This document shows, piece after piece, positions 1 to 8,758 of a DNA stretch of 44,511 nt (position 1 is the stretch's first letter; each line of letters starts with the position of its first letter). The position numbers and the translations under genes were made by a program. The DNA lies in NCBI GenBank assembly GCA_027310665.1, contig DAIDAJ010000122.1, positions 1 to 44,511 on the forward strand, given 5' to 3'. This DNA comes from Sideroxydans sp. GTDB taxonomy: Bacteria; Pseudomonadota; Gammaproteobacteria; Burkholderiales; Gallionellaceae. Under the pieces are notes generated by a model that was not told the origin of the DNA, did no database searches, and saw nothing but the letters and a program-made list of their open reading frames with translations.

Positions 1-40
1 CAATCGCACAAAACAGTGCAAAACCCAAGCCACCTGCCAT
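1..40 (-). CDS. Partial 5' end of a membrane protein, possibly a proton-pumping pyrophosphatase
   Basis: Only the first 13 codons are inside the window. They read MAGGLGFALFCAI on the minus strand. A strong ribosome binding site (GAGGAG) lies 6 to 8 nt before the ATG, so the start is convincing. The hydrophobic small-residue N-terminus resembles that of membrane-bound H+-translocating pyrophosphatases (HppA), and the upstream neighbour is a PPi-dependent phosphofructokinase, which would fit a pyrophosphate theme. Thirteen residues cannot prove a family, so the product name is inference. The rest of the gene lies beyond the left edge. Confidence 0.35.
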   Translation of the reverse strand, partial: MAGGLGFALFCAI

Positions 41-57
41 GATTTATCTCCTCAAGT

Positions 58-81
58 AAAAACCGCCCCTTGCGGAGCGGT
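58..81 (-). terminator. Intrinsic terminator downstream of PPi-phosphofructokinase
   Basis: Read on the minus strand, an 8-bp stem with one mismatch (ACCGCTCC / GGGGCGGT) and a short GCAA loop is followed directly by a run of T. It lies just after the phosphofructokinase stop codon and before the next minus-strand start, so the two genes are probably separate transcription units or are joined only by read-through. Confidence 0.7.
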
Positions 82-93
82 ATGTTAACGACA

Positions 94-1347
94 TTAAATT
101 TTGAATTCCTCCAGCTTTTTTGCGACGGCTACGTTTTTCAACTGCACATATTGCGGCAACCCGTCTTTGTATGGCGGGTAATCCTCGCCCCTGATAAGCG
201 GCGTGAGATAAGTACGGCATTTTTCAGTGATTCCGAAACCATCCGGTGTGATGAAATTGCGCGGCATGAACTTTTCCACGTTGGCAACTTTCGAAAGCGG
301 AGCGACACCGACTTTCCATTTGTAGGGCTTGTCCGATACGCGCTCGACGGTAGGCATCACCGCGTTTTGTCCCTTGAGTGCCAGTTCTACGGCGGATTTT
401 CCAAGCGCGTATGCCTGCTCGACATCAGTCTTTGATGCGATATGGCGCGCGGCGCGCTGCAGGTAGTCGGCCACAGCCCAATGGAATTTATGTCCCAGCG
501 CTTCCTTGACCATGTTGGCGACCACGGGCGCGGCGCCGCCAAGTTGCGCATGGCCGAAGGCATCCCGCGTGCCTTGCTCGGCCAGGAACTTGCCGTCGGG
601 ATAATGGCAGCCTTCGGATACCACCACACTGCAATAGCCGTGTTTCTTGACCATCGCGTCTACCTTGGCGAGGAATTTCTTCTGGTCGAACTCGATTTCC
701 GGGAACAGGATGACGACCGGGATGCCTTGTTCCTCGACCAGGCCGCCGGCCGCGGCGATCCAGCCGGCATGGCGTCCCATCACTTCCAGCACGAACACCT
801 TGGTGGAAGTCTTGGCCATGGAGCGCACATCGTAACTGGCCTCCAGAGTCGAGACAGCGATGTATTTGGCGACTGATCCGAAGCCTGGGCAGCAGTCGGT
901 GATCGGCAGATCGTTGTCCACGGTCTTGGGTACATGGATAGCCTGCACCGGGTAGCCCATTTTGTCGGACAGCTGCGAGACCTTGTAGCAGGTGTCGGCG
1001 GAGTCGCCCCCGCCGTTATAGAAGAAGTAGCCGATGTTATGCGCCTTGAACACCTCGATCAGGCGCGCATATTCGCGCTGGTTCTGTTCCAGAGATTTGA
1101 GTTTGAAGCGGCAGGAGCCGAAGGCGCCGGAAGGGGTGCTGCGCAATGATGCAATGGCTTTGGCGGACTCTTTGGTGGTATCGATCAGGTCTTCGGTGAG
1201 GGCGCCGATGATACCGTTGCGTCCAGCATAGACCTTACCGATCTTGTCCTTGTGTTTTCGTGCTGTTTCGATCACGCCGCAGGCTGAGGCATTGATGACG
1301 GCAGTGACACCACCGGATTGTGCATAGAACACGTTCTTCTTTCCCAT
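94..1347 (-). CDS. pfp: 6-phosphofructokinase, probably pyrophosphate-dependent
   Basis: This 417-residue protein phosphorylates fructose 6-phosphate, reversibly if it uses PPi. Visible motifs in order are the N-terminal AQSGGVTAVINA nucleotide/PPi loop (residues 9-20), NGGGDSADT (111-119), PKTVDND with the catalytic aspartates (140-146) and MGRHAGW (190-196). The lysine in PKTVDND is characteristic of PPi-dependent enzymes, where ATP-type enzymes have glycine. Length and motif spacing fit the longer PPi-PFK clade rather than the roughly 320-residue ATP-PFK. The ATG is preceded by GGAGAG at good spacing. It is divergent from the diiron-protein gene and is followed by a terminator. The PPi specificity is inferred from the motif, not shown. 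Confidence 0.9.
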   Translation of the reverse strand: MGKKNVFYAQSGGVTAVINASACGVIETARKHKDKIGKVYAGRNGIIGALTEDLIDTTKESAKAIASLRSTPSGAFGSCRFKLKSLEQNQREYARLIEVFKAHNIGYFFYNGGGDSADTCYKVSQLSDKMGYPVQAIHVPKTVDNDLPITDCCPGFGSVAKYIAVSTLEASYDVRSMAKTSTKVFVLEVMGRHAGWIAAAGGLVEEQGIPVVILFPEIEFDQKKFLAKVDAMVKKHGYCSVVVSEGCHYPDGKFLAEQGTRDAFGHAQLGGAAPVVANMVKEALGHKFHWAVADYLQRAARHIASKTDVEQAYALGKSAVELALKGQNAVMPTVERVSDKPYKWKVGVAPLSKVANVEKFMPRNFITPDGFGITEKCRTYLTPLIRGEDYPPYKDGLPQYVQLKNVAVAKKLEEFKI

Positions 1348-1453
1348 ACTTTGCTCTCCGTCAAAGGTTGTGAAATGAAACTATTTATTTGAAACAAAAG
1401 TTATCTTACGCCAATTATGGCTTATATTGTTGCGTAAGAGTGTTGGATGGAGT

Positions 1454-1483
1454 CAGACTAAAGTAGTACGGGACTTTAGTCTG
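1454..1483. promoter_or_regulatory. Perfect 11-bp inverted repeat between divergent pfp and the diiron-protein gene
   Basis: The arms CAGACTAAAGT and ACTTTAGTCTG are perfect complements separated by 8 nt. No T-run follows on either strand, so a terminator is unlikely. The position in the 225-bp divergent intergenic region, between two start codons, suggests an operator for a dimeric regulator or a leader-RNA hairpin. No known regulator consensus was recognised. Confidence 0.45.
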
Positions 1484-1572
1484 AAGTAAAATGAAAACCG
1501 GACGAAAAAAGAATATACAAGTAATAAAGATTTGATCAAAAAAACTAAGTAAACCTTAGCAGGGGGATATAG

Positions 1573-2349
1573 ATGGCCATCGAATTATTCAATAACGGGA
1601 AGCACTTGTGCCTGATGTTCGACGATCTGGTGGATGATACGGCCGGAGAAGCGGTACAGGCCAATCAGTTCCTGATCGTCGATAATGCGCAGGGCGCGTT
1701 GATCGATCCGGGCGGAAATATGACCTACAACAGTCTGCTGATGGAAATGCACAATTATTTTCCGCCGAAGAAACTGCAGTACATCCTGGCGTCACATGCG
1801 GATCCGGACATTATTGCCTCGGTCAATAAATGGATGATTCATTCCGATTGCAAAGTAATGATCTCCAAGTTGTGGGTGCGTTTCGTACCGCATTTCTGCA
1901 GTGGCGACAACTCTTCAGGACGTATTTTCGGCATTCCCGACGAGGGTATGAACCTGCCTTTGGGTAACTCCATTATCAAGGCGATCCCGGCGCACTTCAT
2001 GCATTCGGAAGGTAATTTCCAGTTCTACGATCCTGTCAGCAAGATACTGTTCTCGGGCGATATGGGCGCATCTCTTGTGGGACATGCCGAGGCAGACACA
2101 CCCGTCGAAGATTTCAAATCCCACATCAAGTACATGGAAGGTTTTCACAAGCGCTACATGATTTCCAACAAGATCTGCCGCTTCTGGGTCAACATGGTTC
2201 GCCAGATGGACGTTGAAGCCATCGTGCCGCAACACGGACGATGCTTCAAGGGCAAGAAGATGGTGAACGAGTTCCTGAACTGGATCGAGGCATTGCCTTG
2301 CGGCATAGACTTGCTGACTCAGGAAAACTACCGCGTTCCAGCCAATTGA
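1573..2349 (+). CDS. Oxygen-binding diiron protein (stand-alone flavodiiron-type beta-lactamase fold)
   Basis: This 258-residue protein has the metallo-beta-lactamase fold with the ligand pattern of ODP/flavodiiron proteins: HADPD (H75, D77, D79), H144 in HFMHSEGN, D163 in FSGDMGAS and H221 in PQHGR. The HxDxD variant, without the following histidine of hydrolases, matches ODP-type O2-binding diiron sites. There is no C-terminal flavodoxin domain, so any reductase activity would need a partner electron donor. A family role in oxygen sensing or scavenging is known for ODPs; the role here is inferred. AGGGGG precedes the ATG. The gene is transcribed alone, divergent from pfp, and ends in a strong terminator. 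Confidence 0.85.
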   Translation: MAIELFNNGKHLCLMFDDLVDDTAGEAVQANQFLIVDNAQGALIDPGGNMTYNSLLMEMHNYFPPKKLQYILASHADPDIIASVNKWMIHSDCKVMISKLWVRFVPHFCSGDNSSGRIFGIPDEGMNLPLGNSIIKAIPAHFMHSEGNFQFYDPVSKILFSGDMGASLVGHAEADTPVEDFKSHIKYMEGFHKRYMISNKICRFWVNMVRQMDVEAIVPQHGRCFKGKKMVNEFLNWIEALPCGIDLLTQENYRVPAN

Positions 2350-2363
2350 GTCTGTGGTTCCTG

Positions 2364-2401
2364 AAAACGGGCGTCATCCAGGACCGGATGACGCCCGTTT
2401 T
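2364..2401. terminator. Bidirectional intrinsic terminator
   Basis: A perfect 16-bp stem (AAAACGGGCGTCATCC and its complement) with a 6-nt loop carries A-runs and T-runs on the two sides, so it can stop both the plus-strand diiron-protein transcript and the converging minus-strand carbonic anhydrase transcript. Confidence 0.9.
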
Positions 2402-2402
2402 T

Positions 2403-2926
2403 CTATTCGGCGGTGCGCAGGTTCGCTGCAAAATTCCCGGCCTTTTCCACGTAGTTCGCGGTATTGGCATGCATCGCAGCTATTTCTGCGTCGCTTAGCA
2501 TTCGCAGTACCTTTCCCGGTGAGCCGATCACCAGTGAATTATCCGGGATGACTTTTCCTTCTGTGACGAGCGCGTTTGCTCCGATCAGGCAGTTCTTTCC
2601 GATGACAGCGTGATTGAGGATGACAGCCTTGATGCCGATCAGCGAACCGTCGCCGATGCTGCAGCCGTGCAGCATGGCCTGATGCCCGACCGTGACATTC
2701 TTTCCGACAGTCAGTGGCGAACCTATATCGGTATGCAGCACGGAACCGTCCTGGATATTGCTGTTTGTGCCGATATGGATGGGTTCGTTATCGCCGCGCA
2801 GCACGGCCCCGAACCAGATGCTGACATTGTTTTCAAGGATCACCGTACCGATGACGTCTGCACTTGGGGCGACGAAATGCCTGTCGCCGCGCAATTCAGG
2901 GATGCGGTCGCCCAAGCGATGCAAAG

Positions 2927-2930
<4 letters not shown>
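2403..2930 (-). CDS. Gamma-class carbonic anhydrase family protein (hexapeptide repeat)
   Basis: This is a 175-residue left-handed beta-helix protein with many [LIV]-G-x-x hexapeptide repeats. The residues of gamma carbonic anhydrases are in place: R45, D47, Q60, and the zinc or iron histidines H66 (HTD), H83 and H88 (GHQAMLHG). It would hydrate CO2 in the cytoplasm, although many YrdA-like homologues have unproven activity. The start overlaps the end of the upstream GlcG-like gene by 4 bp (ATGA), which implies translational coupling. The stop sits at the edge of the shared bidirectional terminator, so this gene ends the adk-containing operon. Confidence 0.88.
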
Positions 2931-4002
<1,072 letters not shown>

Positions 4003-4019
4003 TTAAATCCGCTTTGTAA

Positions 4020-4775
4020 TCAGGTGAACAGACGCCGTGCGACCTCTAGATCATGTTCGGTGTCCACACCGCTCGGTGGTGCATGATCGGTCTTGGTTAC
4101 GCCAATCTTGTACCCATGATACAACGCGCGCAGTTGTTCCAGCGACTCTATTTGCTCAATATTAGTAGGGTTAAGTTTGCCAAAATCGCGCAAGAAGCCG
4201 GCGCGATAGCCGTAGATGCCGATATGTCGCAGTACATTGACGGTCTGAGGCAAGGGTTGGTGCCGGGCATAGGCATCCCGCGGCCAGGGAATGGGCGCGC
4301 GACTGAAATAGAGTGCGTTGGAGTGTTTATCCAGAACCACCTTGACGATGTTCGGATTGCGCATGGAGGCTTCGTCATGAATGGGATGACACGCTGTGGA
4401 GATGGCGCACTCGTCATGGTCGTGGAGATGTTGCGCTACGGCACGAATGAGATCGGGCGGTATCAGCGGCTCGTCGCCTTGCACGTTGACCACGATGGTG
4501 TCGTCCGGCCAGCCTTGTTGTGTTGCCACCTCGGCGATGCGGTCTGTGCCGCTGGCATGATCTGCCCGTGTCATGCAGGCCTGGAAGCCGTGTTCCTGCG
4601 CGGAAGCGACGATAGGCTGGTGATCGGTCGCGATGATGATCTGCTGCGCACCGCTTTGTGCGGCTTGCTCGGCGACGCGGATCACCATCGGTTTTCCTCC
4701 GATATCCAGCAGAGGTTTGCCGGGCAAACGAGTGGAGGCGAAACGGGCAGGTATGACGACCTTGAAAATCGGCAT
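4020..4775 (-). CDS. kdsB: 3-deoxy-manno-octulosonate cytidylyltransferase (CMP-Kdo synthetase)
   Basis: This 251-residue enzyme activates Kdo with CTP for lipopolysaccharide inner-core assembly. The nucleotide-binding start [17 protein letters not shown], then [23 protein letters not shown] and [13 protein letters not shown] are all typical of KdsB. The ATG at 4775 shares one base with the TGA of the upstream Trm112-like gene (TGATG), a coupling junction; a TTG one codon earlier is open but unnecessary. Together with lpxK in the same operon it supplies lipid A-Kdo synthesis. Confidence 0.97.
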   Translation of the reverse strand: MPIFKVVIPARFASTRLPGKPLLDIGGKPMVIRVAEQAAQSGAQQIIIATDHQPIVASAQEHGFQACMTRADHASGTDRIAEVATQQGWPDDTIVVNVQGDEPLIPPDLIRAVAQHLHDHDECAISTACHPIHDEASMRNPNIVKVVLDKHSNALYFSRAPIPWPRDAYARHQPLPQTVNVLRHIGIYGYRAGFLRDFGKLNPTNIEQIESLEQLRALYHGYKIGVTKTDHAPPSGVDTEHDLEVARRLFT

Positions 4776-4960
4776 CAAAGCGCTTCAATCTCTTTCAGGG
4801 TAAGTTCGCGCGCCTCGTCTGCCAGCATGACCGGGATGTCATCCTTGATGGCAAATGCCAGCCTGTCTGCCTTGCAGATCAGTTCTTGCTCCGCCTTGCG
4901 ATAGATAAGAGGGGATTTGCACAGGGGGCAAACCAGAATGTCGAGAAGTTTTGCGTCCAT
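4775..4960 (-). CDS. Trm112-like small zinc-ribbon protein (YcaR type)
   Basis: This 61-residue protein begins [18 protein letters not shown] and contains a CPLC knuckle plus one further cysteine in [11 protein letters not shown], like the YcaR/Trm112 family that is very often placed between lpxK and kdsB. The fourth metal ligand is not obvious. The start is the ATG at 4960, which overlaps the lpxK stop (TAATG); the end overlaps the kdsB start. Eukaryotic Trm112 activates methyltransferases; the bacterial role in this operon is not established. Confidence 0.88.
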   Translation of the reverse strand: MDAKLLDILVCPLCKSPLIYRKAEQELICKADRLAFAIKDDIPVMLADEARELTLKEIEAL

Positions 4961-5943
4961 TATGGCGTGACCTTTTTCAGGATAAGTTGAGTAAGAGCTG
5001 TGTTGATTTGCGCATCCACACGCAGCACCCAGCATTTCTCGGTGGCGAATGCCGCGCATTTTACCGCATCTTTTTCGGTCATGAGCACCGCATCAGCGTC
5101 TTTGAAAGCGATATCGGCCGAGGAATAGCGGTGATGGTCGGGAAAGGCATGCTGGTGTGCGTTCAGTCCGAGATGTTCAAGGTGGGCAAAAAAACGACGC
5201 GGGTGACCGATGCCGGCGATGGCATGCAAATTTTGTCCGGCGAATTCGCTGGCAGAAACGATGATCACGGGATTGAGCAAGTTGTAGAAAAGCGCCCCCT
5301 GCAGGCTCATGGCAAATTCCGTTCCGTTTGCCTGTCCTCCATTGATCACGACCGCATCCACTGTGCGCAACCGCGATACAGGCTCGCGCAGGGGCCCGGC
5401 AGGCAGAAGCAGTCCGTTTCCGAAACGCCTTGCGCCATCGACGACGGCGATCTCGACATCGCGCTGCAAACGATAGTGCTGCAAACCGTCGTCGCTGAGA
5501 ACGATATCGCACTCGGGATGCGCTTGCAGCAGGGCAAGCGCGGCAGCCGGACGGTCGCGGCCTATCCATACCGGGCACAATGCGCGCTGAGCCATCAGCA
5601 GCGGCTCGTCGCCGACCTCGTCCGCAGCGTCCTCGGTGGAGACTTCGTGAGGCGTCGAATTGTGCTCGGTGGTTTTGGTGTAGCCGCGGCTGACAATGCC
5701 GGGGTGCCAGCCGTTATCGATCAGCTGTTGTGCCAGCCAGAGCGTAAGCGGGGTCTTGCCGGTACCGCCGACGCTGATGTTGCCGACGACGACGACCGGA
5801 ACGGGCAATTTGACCGAAGCCAGGATCCTGCTGCGGTAAAGAAGGCGTCGCGCAGCGGCGAGCGAGCGAAAGACCAGGCTGATTGGGAAGAGCAGCAGGT
5901 GGGGCGGCGAAAGTCGATACCAGTAATGTTGCAGCCGCTCCAT
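4960..5943 (-). CDS. lpxK: Tetraacyldisaccharide 4'-kinase
   Basis: This 327-residue inner-membrane-associated kinase phosphorylates the 4' position of the lipid A precursor. The N-terminal hydrophobic helix (residues about 14-30) is followed by [15 protein letters not shown], the LpxK P-loop (residues 51-65), and by [14 protein letters not shown], a hallmark of the family. Length is normal. It starts 9 bp after exbD and overlaps the Trm112-like start, so exbB-exbD-lpxK-Trm112-kdsB form one dense operon. No clear Shine-Dalgarno sequence is seen before its ATG, so expression may rely on coupling. Confidence 0.96.
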   Translation of the reverse strand: MERLQHYWYRLSPPHLLLFPISLVFRSLAAARRLLYRSRILASVKLPVPVVVVGNISVGGTGKTPLTLWLAQQLIDNGWHPGIVSRGYTKTTEHNSTPHEVSTEDAADEVGDEPLLMAQRALCPVWIGRDRPAAALALLQAHPECDIVLSDDGLQHYRLQRDVEIAVVDGARRFGNGLLLPAGPLREPVSRLRTVDAVVINGGQANGTEFAMSLQGALFYNLLNPVIIVSASEFAGQNLHAIAGIGHPRRFFAHLEHLGLNAHQHAFPDHHRYSSADIAFKDADAVLMTEKDAVKCAAFATEKCWVLRVDAQINTALTQLILKKVTP

Positions 5944-5952
5944 ACTGAATGT

Positions 5953-6375
5953 TTATTTGCTCTGGTTTTGCGTCGTGAAGGTAATGCGCCCGAAGCCCGC
6001 AATGCGTGCGGCTTCCATGATATTGATGACGGACTGGTGCGTTGCCTTGCCGTCGGCGTTGATGATGATGGTCGGATCGGCTTGATTGCCGGCGGATTTG
6101 CGCAATATTTCGGCAAAATCGTTCACGCCGTTGAATGCGGAACGCACATTATTCACCGCGTAATGTTCCGAAGCGTCAACTGCGACATTGATGGGCTTGC
6201 CGGGAGCGGACACACCTTCCTCGCCGGACGCCTGCGGCAGGTTGATCTGCAACTGTGCGAAATTGGAATAGCTGGTAGTGACCATCAGAAAGATCAGGAT
6301 CACCAGCAGCACGTCGATCATCGGGATCAGGTTGATCTCGGGTTCCTCGCGATTGCGGCCGCGCTGAAAATTCAT
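5953..6375 (-). CDS. exbD: ExbD/TolR family biopolymer transporter
   Basis: This 140-residue protein has a short cytoplasmic N-terminus, a single transmembrane helix with the essential aspartate motif (INLIPMIDVLLVILIFLMV, residues about 14-32) and a periplasmic domain. With ExbB it forms a proton-driven motor that energises an outer- or inner-membrane partner. Its start overlaps the exbB stop by 4 bp (ATGA) and lpxK follows closely. In betaproteobacteria this pair commonly travels with lpxK and may serve lipid transport rather than TonB; that partner assignment is inference. Confidence 0.93.
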   Translation of the reverse strand: MNFQRGRNREEPEINLIPMIDVLLVILIFLMVTTSYSNFAQLQINLPQASGEEGVSAPGKPINVAVDASEHYAVNNVRSAFNGVNDFAEILRKSAGNQADPTIIINADGKATHQSVINIMEAARIAGFGRITFTTQNQSK

Positions 6376-6977
6376 TTACGCTCACCGTGCACGACTTCGA
6401 CCAGTTTGATTGCCTGCTGCTCCATCTCTATGGTCAGCGAATCGACCTGCGCGCGGAAATGGCGGTAGGCGATCATGCTCGGCACGGCGACGATCAGGCC
6501 GAAAGCGGTGTTGTACAGGGCCACGGAGATCCCGTGCGCCAATTCGGCCGGCGCGGCGCCACCCGCATTTTGCGAACCGAATATTTCGATCATGCCGATC
6601 ACTGTGCCGAACAGGCCAAGGAGCGGGCTGATGGAGGCGATGGTGCCCAGGGTGGTGAGGAAGCGCTCGAGGTCGTGTGCGGCACCGCGCCCGGCCTCTT
6701 CGATCGATTCCTTCATCACTTCAGGTGCGCTCTTGATGTTCTTCAGTCCCGCAGCGAACACCTTGCCCAACGGAGAGCCTTCGCTCAGTCTTGTGAGCAT
6801 CTGCTGGCTGACGCCGCGCTGTTTGAGTTCCTGAACTACCTCGTCGATCAGCGTGGGCGGCACGATCTTCTTGTGGCGCAGGAAAAGTGAACGTTCGGTA
6901 ATGAGTGTGATAGCGACCAGGGATGCGACGAGGAGTAGATAGATCGGCCAACCGGCCGCTTCAATGAGTGTGATCAC
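6372..6977 (-). CDS. exbB: ExbB/TolQ/MotA family proton channel protein
   Basis: This 201-residue protein has an N-terminal transmembrane helix (WPIYLLLVASLVAITLITE), a cytoplasmic helical region and two further helices containing the family signature SPLLGLFGTVIGMIEIF and AVPSMIAYRHF. The start chosen is the GTG at 6977, which has GGAGACG upstream and begins right at the first membrane helix. The open frame continues 23 codons upstream, but that part is basic and shows no family similarity. It is the first gene of the exbB-exbD-lpxK operon. Confidence 0.92.
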   Translation of the reverse strand: MITLIEAAGWPIYLLLVASLVAITLITERSLFLRHKKIVPPTLIDEVVQELKQRGVSQQMLTRLSEGSPLGKVFAAGLKNIKSAPEVMKESIEEAGRGAAHDLERFLTTLGTIASISPLLGLFGTVIGMIEIFGSQNAGGAAPAELAHGISVALYNTAFGLIVAVPSMIAYRHFRAQVDSLTIEMEQQAIKLVEVVHGERK

Positions 6978-7017
6978 GCAACGTCTCCAGGAAATTATGC
7001 TTAAATTCGAAGGCGGC

Positions 7018-7046
7018 ACTGTATCTTGTAGGTTATGTTTGAGCAA
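7018..7046 (-). promoter_or_regulatory. Candidate sigma-70 promoter for the exbB operon
   Basis: On the minus strand TTGCTC and TACAGT are separated by exactly 17 nt and lie about 40 bp before the exbB GTG. The match to the -35 and -10 consensus is moderate. Confidence 0.4.
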
Positions 7047-7101
7047 GGTCGTCAGGCATCCTCAACGCTAACTCATAGCCGGATAAGAGATTTGTATTCT
7101 T

Positions 7102-7132
7102 ATGCACAAAAACTGTGGATAACTTTGTGCAT
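7102..7132. promoter_or_regulatory. Inverted repeat enclosing a perfect DnaA box
   Basis: The 9-bp arms ATGCACAAA and TTTGTGCAT flank a 13-nt spacer that contains TGTGGATAA (7114-7122), the exact complement of the DnaA consensus TTATCCACA. A weaker relative, TGTGGATTG, occurs near 7293. One perfect box does not make an origin, but it may be a DnaA-responsive regulatory site. Confidence 0.45.
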
Positions 7133-7380
7133 GAATGACCGGAATAGCGATCAAAAGCCTAATGCCATAGCCATTTGTTAATGATAGCCCAAAAAACATA
7201 CCGCAATAAATCATTTAATAAACAATGATATATCGTAAGTTGTAATATTGCCGCAATGTCTGATCGTCCGGAAGCGGCGAATTTGCTGGTGTTGTGGATT
7301 GAAATGAATTGTCAATATGCCATTTGGCCTATTTTTAAAAAACATTTCTGAGTAGTGGAGAGATTAACAGGGAATAAAAG

Positions 7381-8715
7381 ATGGACGGGAATCGAGTACT
7401 GAGCGTGCGCGAGCTGAATCTTGCGGCGAAACAATTGATTGAAGGTGGCCTGCCTTTGTTGTGGGTGCGCGGAGAAGTTTCCAATTTCGTCAGTGCGGCT
7501 TCGGGGCACTGGTATTTTTCGCTCAAGGACGACATGGCACAGGTGCGCTGCGTGATGTTTCGCCACAAAAGCCAGTACCTGGATTTCAAGCCCGCGAACG
7601 GCATGCAGTTAGAAGTACTTGCCTTGGCGACCCTGTACGAGGCGCGCGGCGACTTTCAATTGACGCTGGAAAAGATGCGCCCGGCCGGGTTGGGTGCGTT
7701 GTATGAGGCGTTTGAGCGGTTGAAGGCAAAGCTGGAAGGCGAGGGATTGTTCGATGCCGGGCGTAAGCGCGATTTGCCGTTGCTGCCCGGACAGGTCGGC
7801 ATCGTGACTCCGCCGCAAGCGGCCGCTCTGCGCGATGTCTTGCGCACCCTGGCGAATCGCATGCCCAATGTGCCGGTTGTGTTGTATCCCGTGCCGGTGC
7901 AGGGCGAGGATGCTGCGCAAAAGATCGCCCTGGCGATCAATATGGCAAGCCGGCGTGCCGAATGCGATGTACTCATATTGTGCCGCGGTGGCGGCAGCAT
8001 CGAAGATCTGTGGGCATTCAACGAGGAAGTGGTGGCACGTGCCGTTGCGGCCAGCCACATTCCCGTCGTGAGCGGAGTCGGGCACGAGACCGACTTCACC
8101 ATTGCCGATTTCGTGGCCGATCTGCGTGCCGCGACACCGACGGCGGCGGCACAGGCGGTGGTGCCGGACCGGCAGGAGTTGCGCCTGCGCCTGGCACAAC
8201 ATCGTCGGCATTTGAAACGGGCAATCATGCGCCAGTTTGAGCAGCGCATGCAGCAGGCCGATTACTTGCAGCGCCGCCTGGTGCATCCGGCACAACGTAT
8301 CCGGCAACAGGGCGAGCGCCTGACTGCCTTATGGCAGCGCATTCGGCTCGCACAAGCCTATATCCTGCAGCACCGGCAGGGGCGTTCGAATTCGTTGTGG
8401 CAACGGCTGCGCATGCAACGTCCGGAAGTTGCGCGTTTGCGAGAGCAGCAGGCAGACCTCGCGCGCCGCCTGAGTTCGGCAATGCAGCACACCCGGGATC
8501 GCCATGACGCGCGGCTGCTTGCATTGCAACAGCACTTGCAGCATCTCGATCCGCAACAGGTGCTTGCACGCGGCTACAGTATGGTGCGCGATGCAAAAGG
8601 GAAAGTCGTGCTTAGCAGCGAACGAATCGCCCTGGGAGAGCGCCTGGACATCACGTTCGCGCAAGGCGGTGCAAGCGCAGTCGTGCAGGAAAAGCGCGAG
8701 CCCCAGGCGGATTAG
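7381..8715 (+). CDS. xseA: Exodeoxyribonuclease VII large subunit
   Basis: This 444-residue subunit degrades single-stranded DNA with XseB. The N-terminal OB fold reads VRGEVSNFVSAASGHWYFSLKDD (residues about 29-51). The catalytic domain follows with GVGHETDFTIADFVADLRAATPTAAA (about 223-248), and then a long coiled-coil region rich in Arg and Gln. The usual TSPTGAAIRD motif is altered here to TPPQAAALRD (about residues 142-151), which is unusual but keeps the Ala-Ala and Arg-Asp. AGGGA lies 8 nt before the ATG. xseB is not in the window. It precedes arnT by 43 bp. Confidence 0.95.
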   Translation: MDGNRVLSVRELNLAAKQLIEGGLPLLWVRGEVSNFVSAASGHWYFSLKDDMAQVRCVMFRHKSQYLDFKPANGMQLEVLALATLYEARGDFQLTLEKMRPAGLGALYEAFERLKAKLEGEGLFDAGRKRDLPLLPGQVGIVTPPQAAALRDVLRTLANRMPNVPVVLYPVPVQGEDAAQKIALAINMASRRAECDVLILCRGGGSIEDLWAFNEEVVARAVAASHIPVVSGVGHETDFTIADFVADLRAATPTAAAQAVVPDRQELRLRLAQHRRHLKRAIMRQFEQRMQQADYLQRRLVHPAQRIRQQGERLTALWQRIRLAQAYILQHRQGRSNSLWQRLRMQRPEVARLREQQADLARRLSSAMQHTRDRHDARLLALQQHLQHLDPQQVLARGYSMVRDAKGKVVLSSERIALGERLDITFAQGGASAVVQEKREPQAD

Positions 8716-8758
8716 GTTAAAATCCGCGCCTGTTTTCAAGCATCCAGATTGTTTCTTT

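Larger units (their letters stand above)
6978..7380. other. 403-bp AT-rich divergent intergenic region between exbB and xseA
   Basis: No convincing gene is seen. The region holds a candidate minus-strand promoter for exbB (7018-7046), an inverted repeat enclosing a consensus DnaA box (7102-7132) and a very AT-rich stretch at about 7165-7255 that may include the xseA promoter. Confidence 0.6.

Noticed and set aside
4951-6468. 505-codon plus-strand open frame opposite lpxK and exbD
   Set aside because: It is antisense to two well-recognised genes, has no protein-family features and reflects GC-rich codon structure on the opposite strand.
6978-7380. Replication origin at the DnaA box and AT-rich stretch
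   Set aside because: Only one perfect DnaA box is present and no dnaA, dnaN or gidA genes are nearby.
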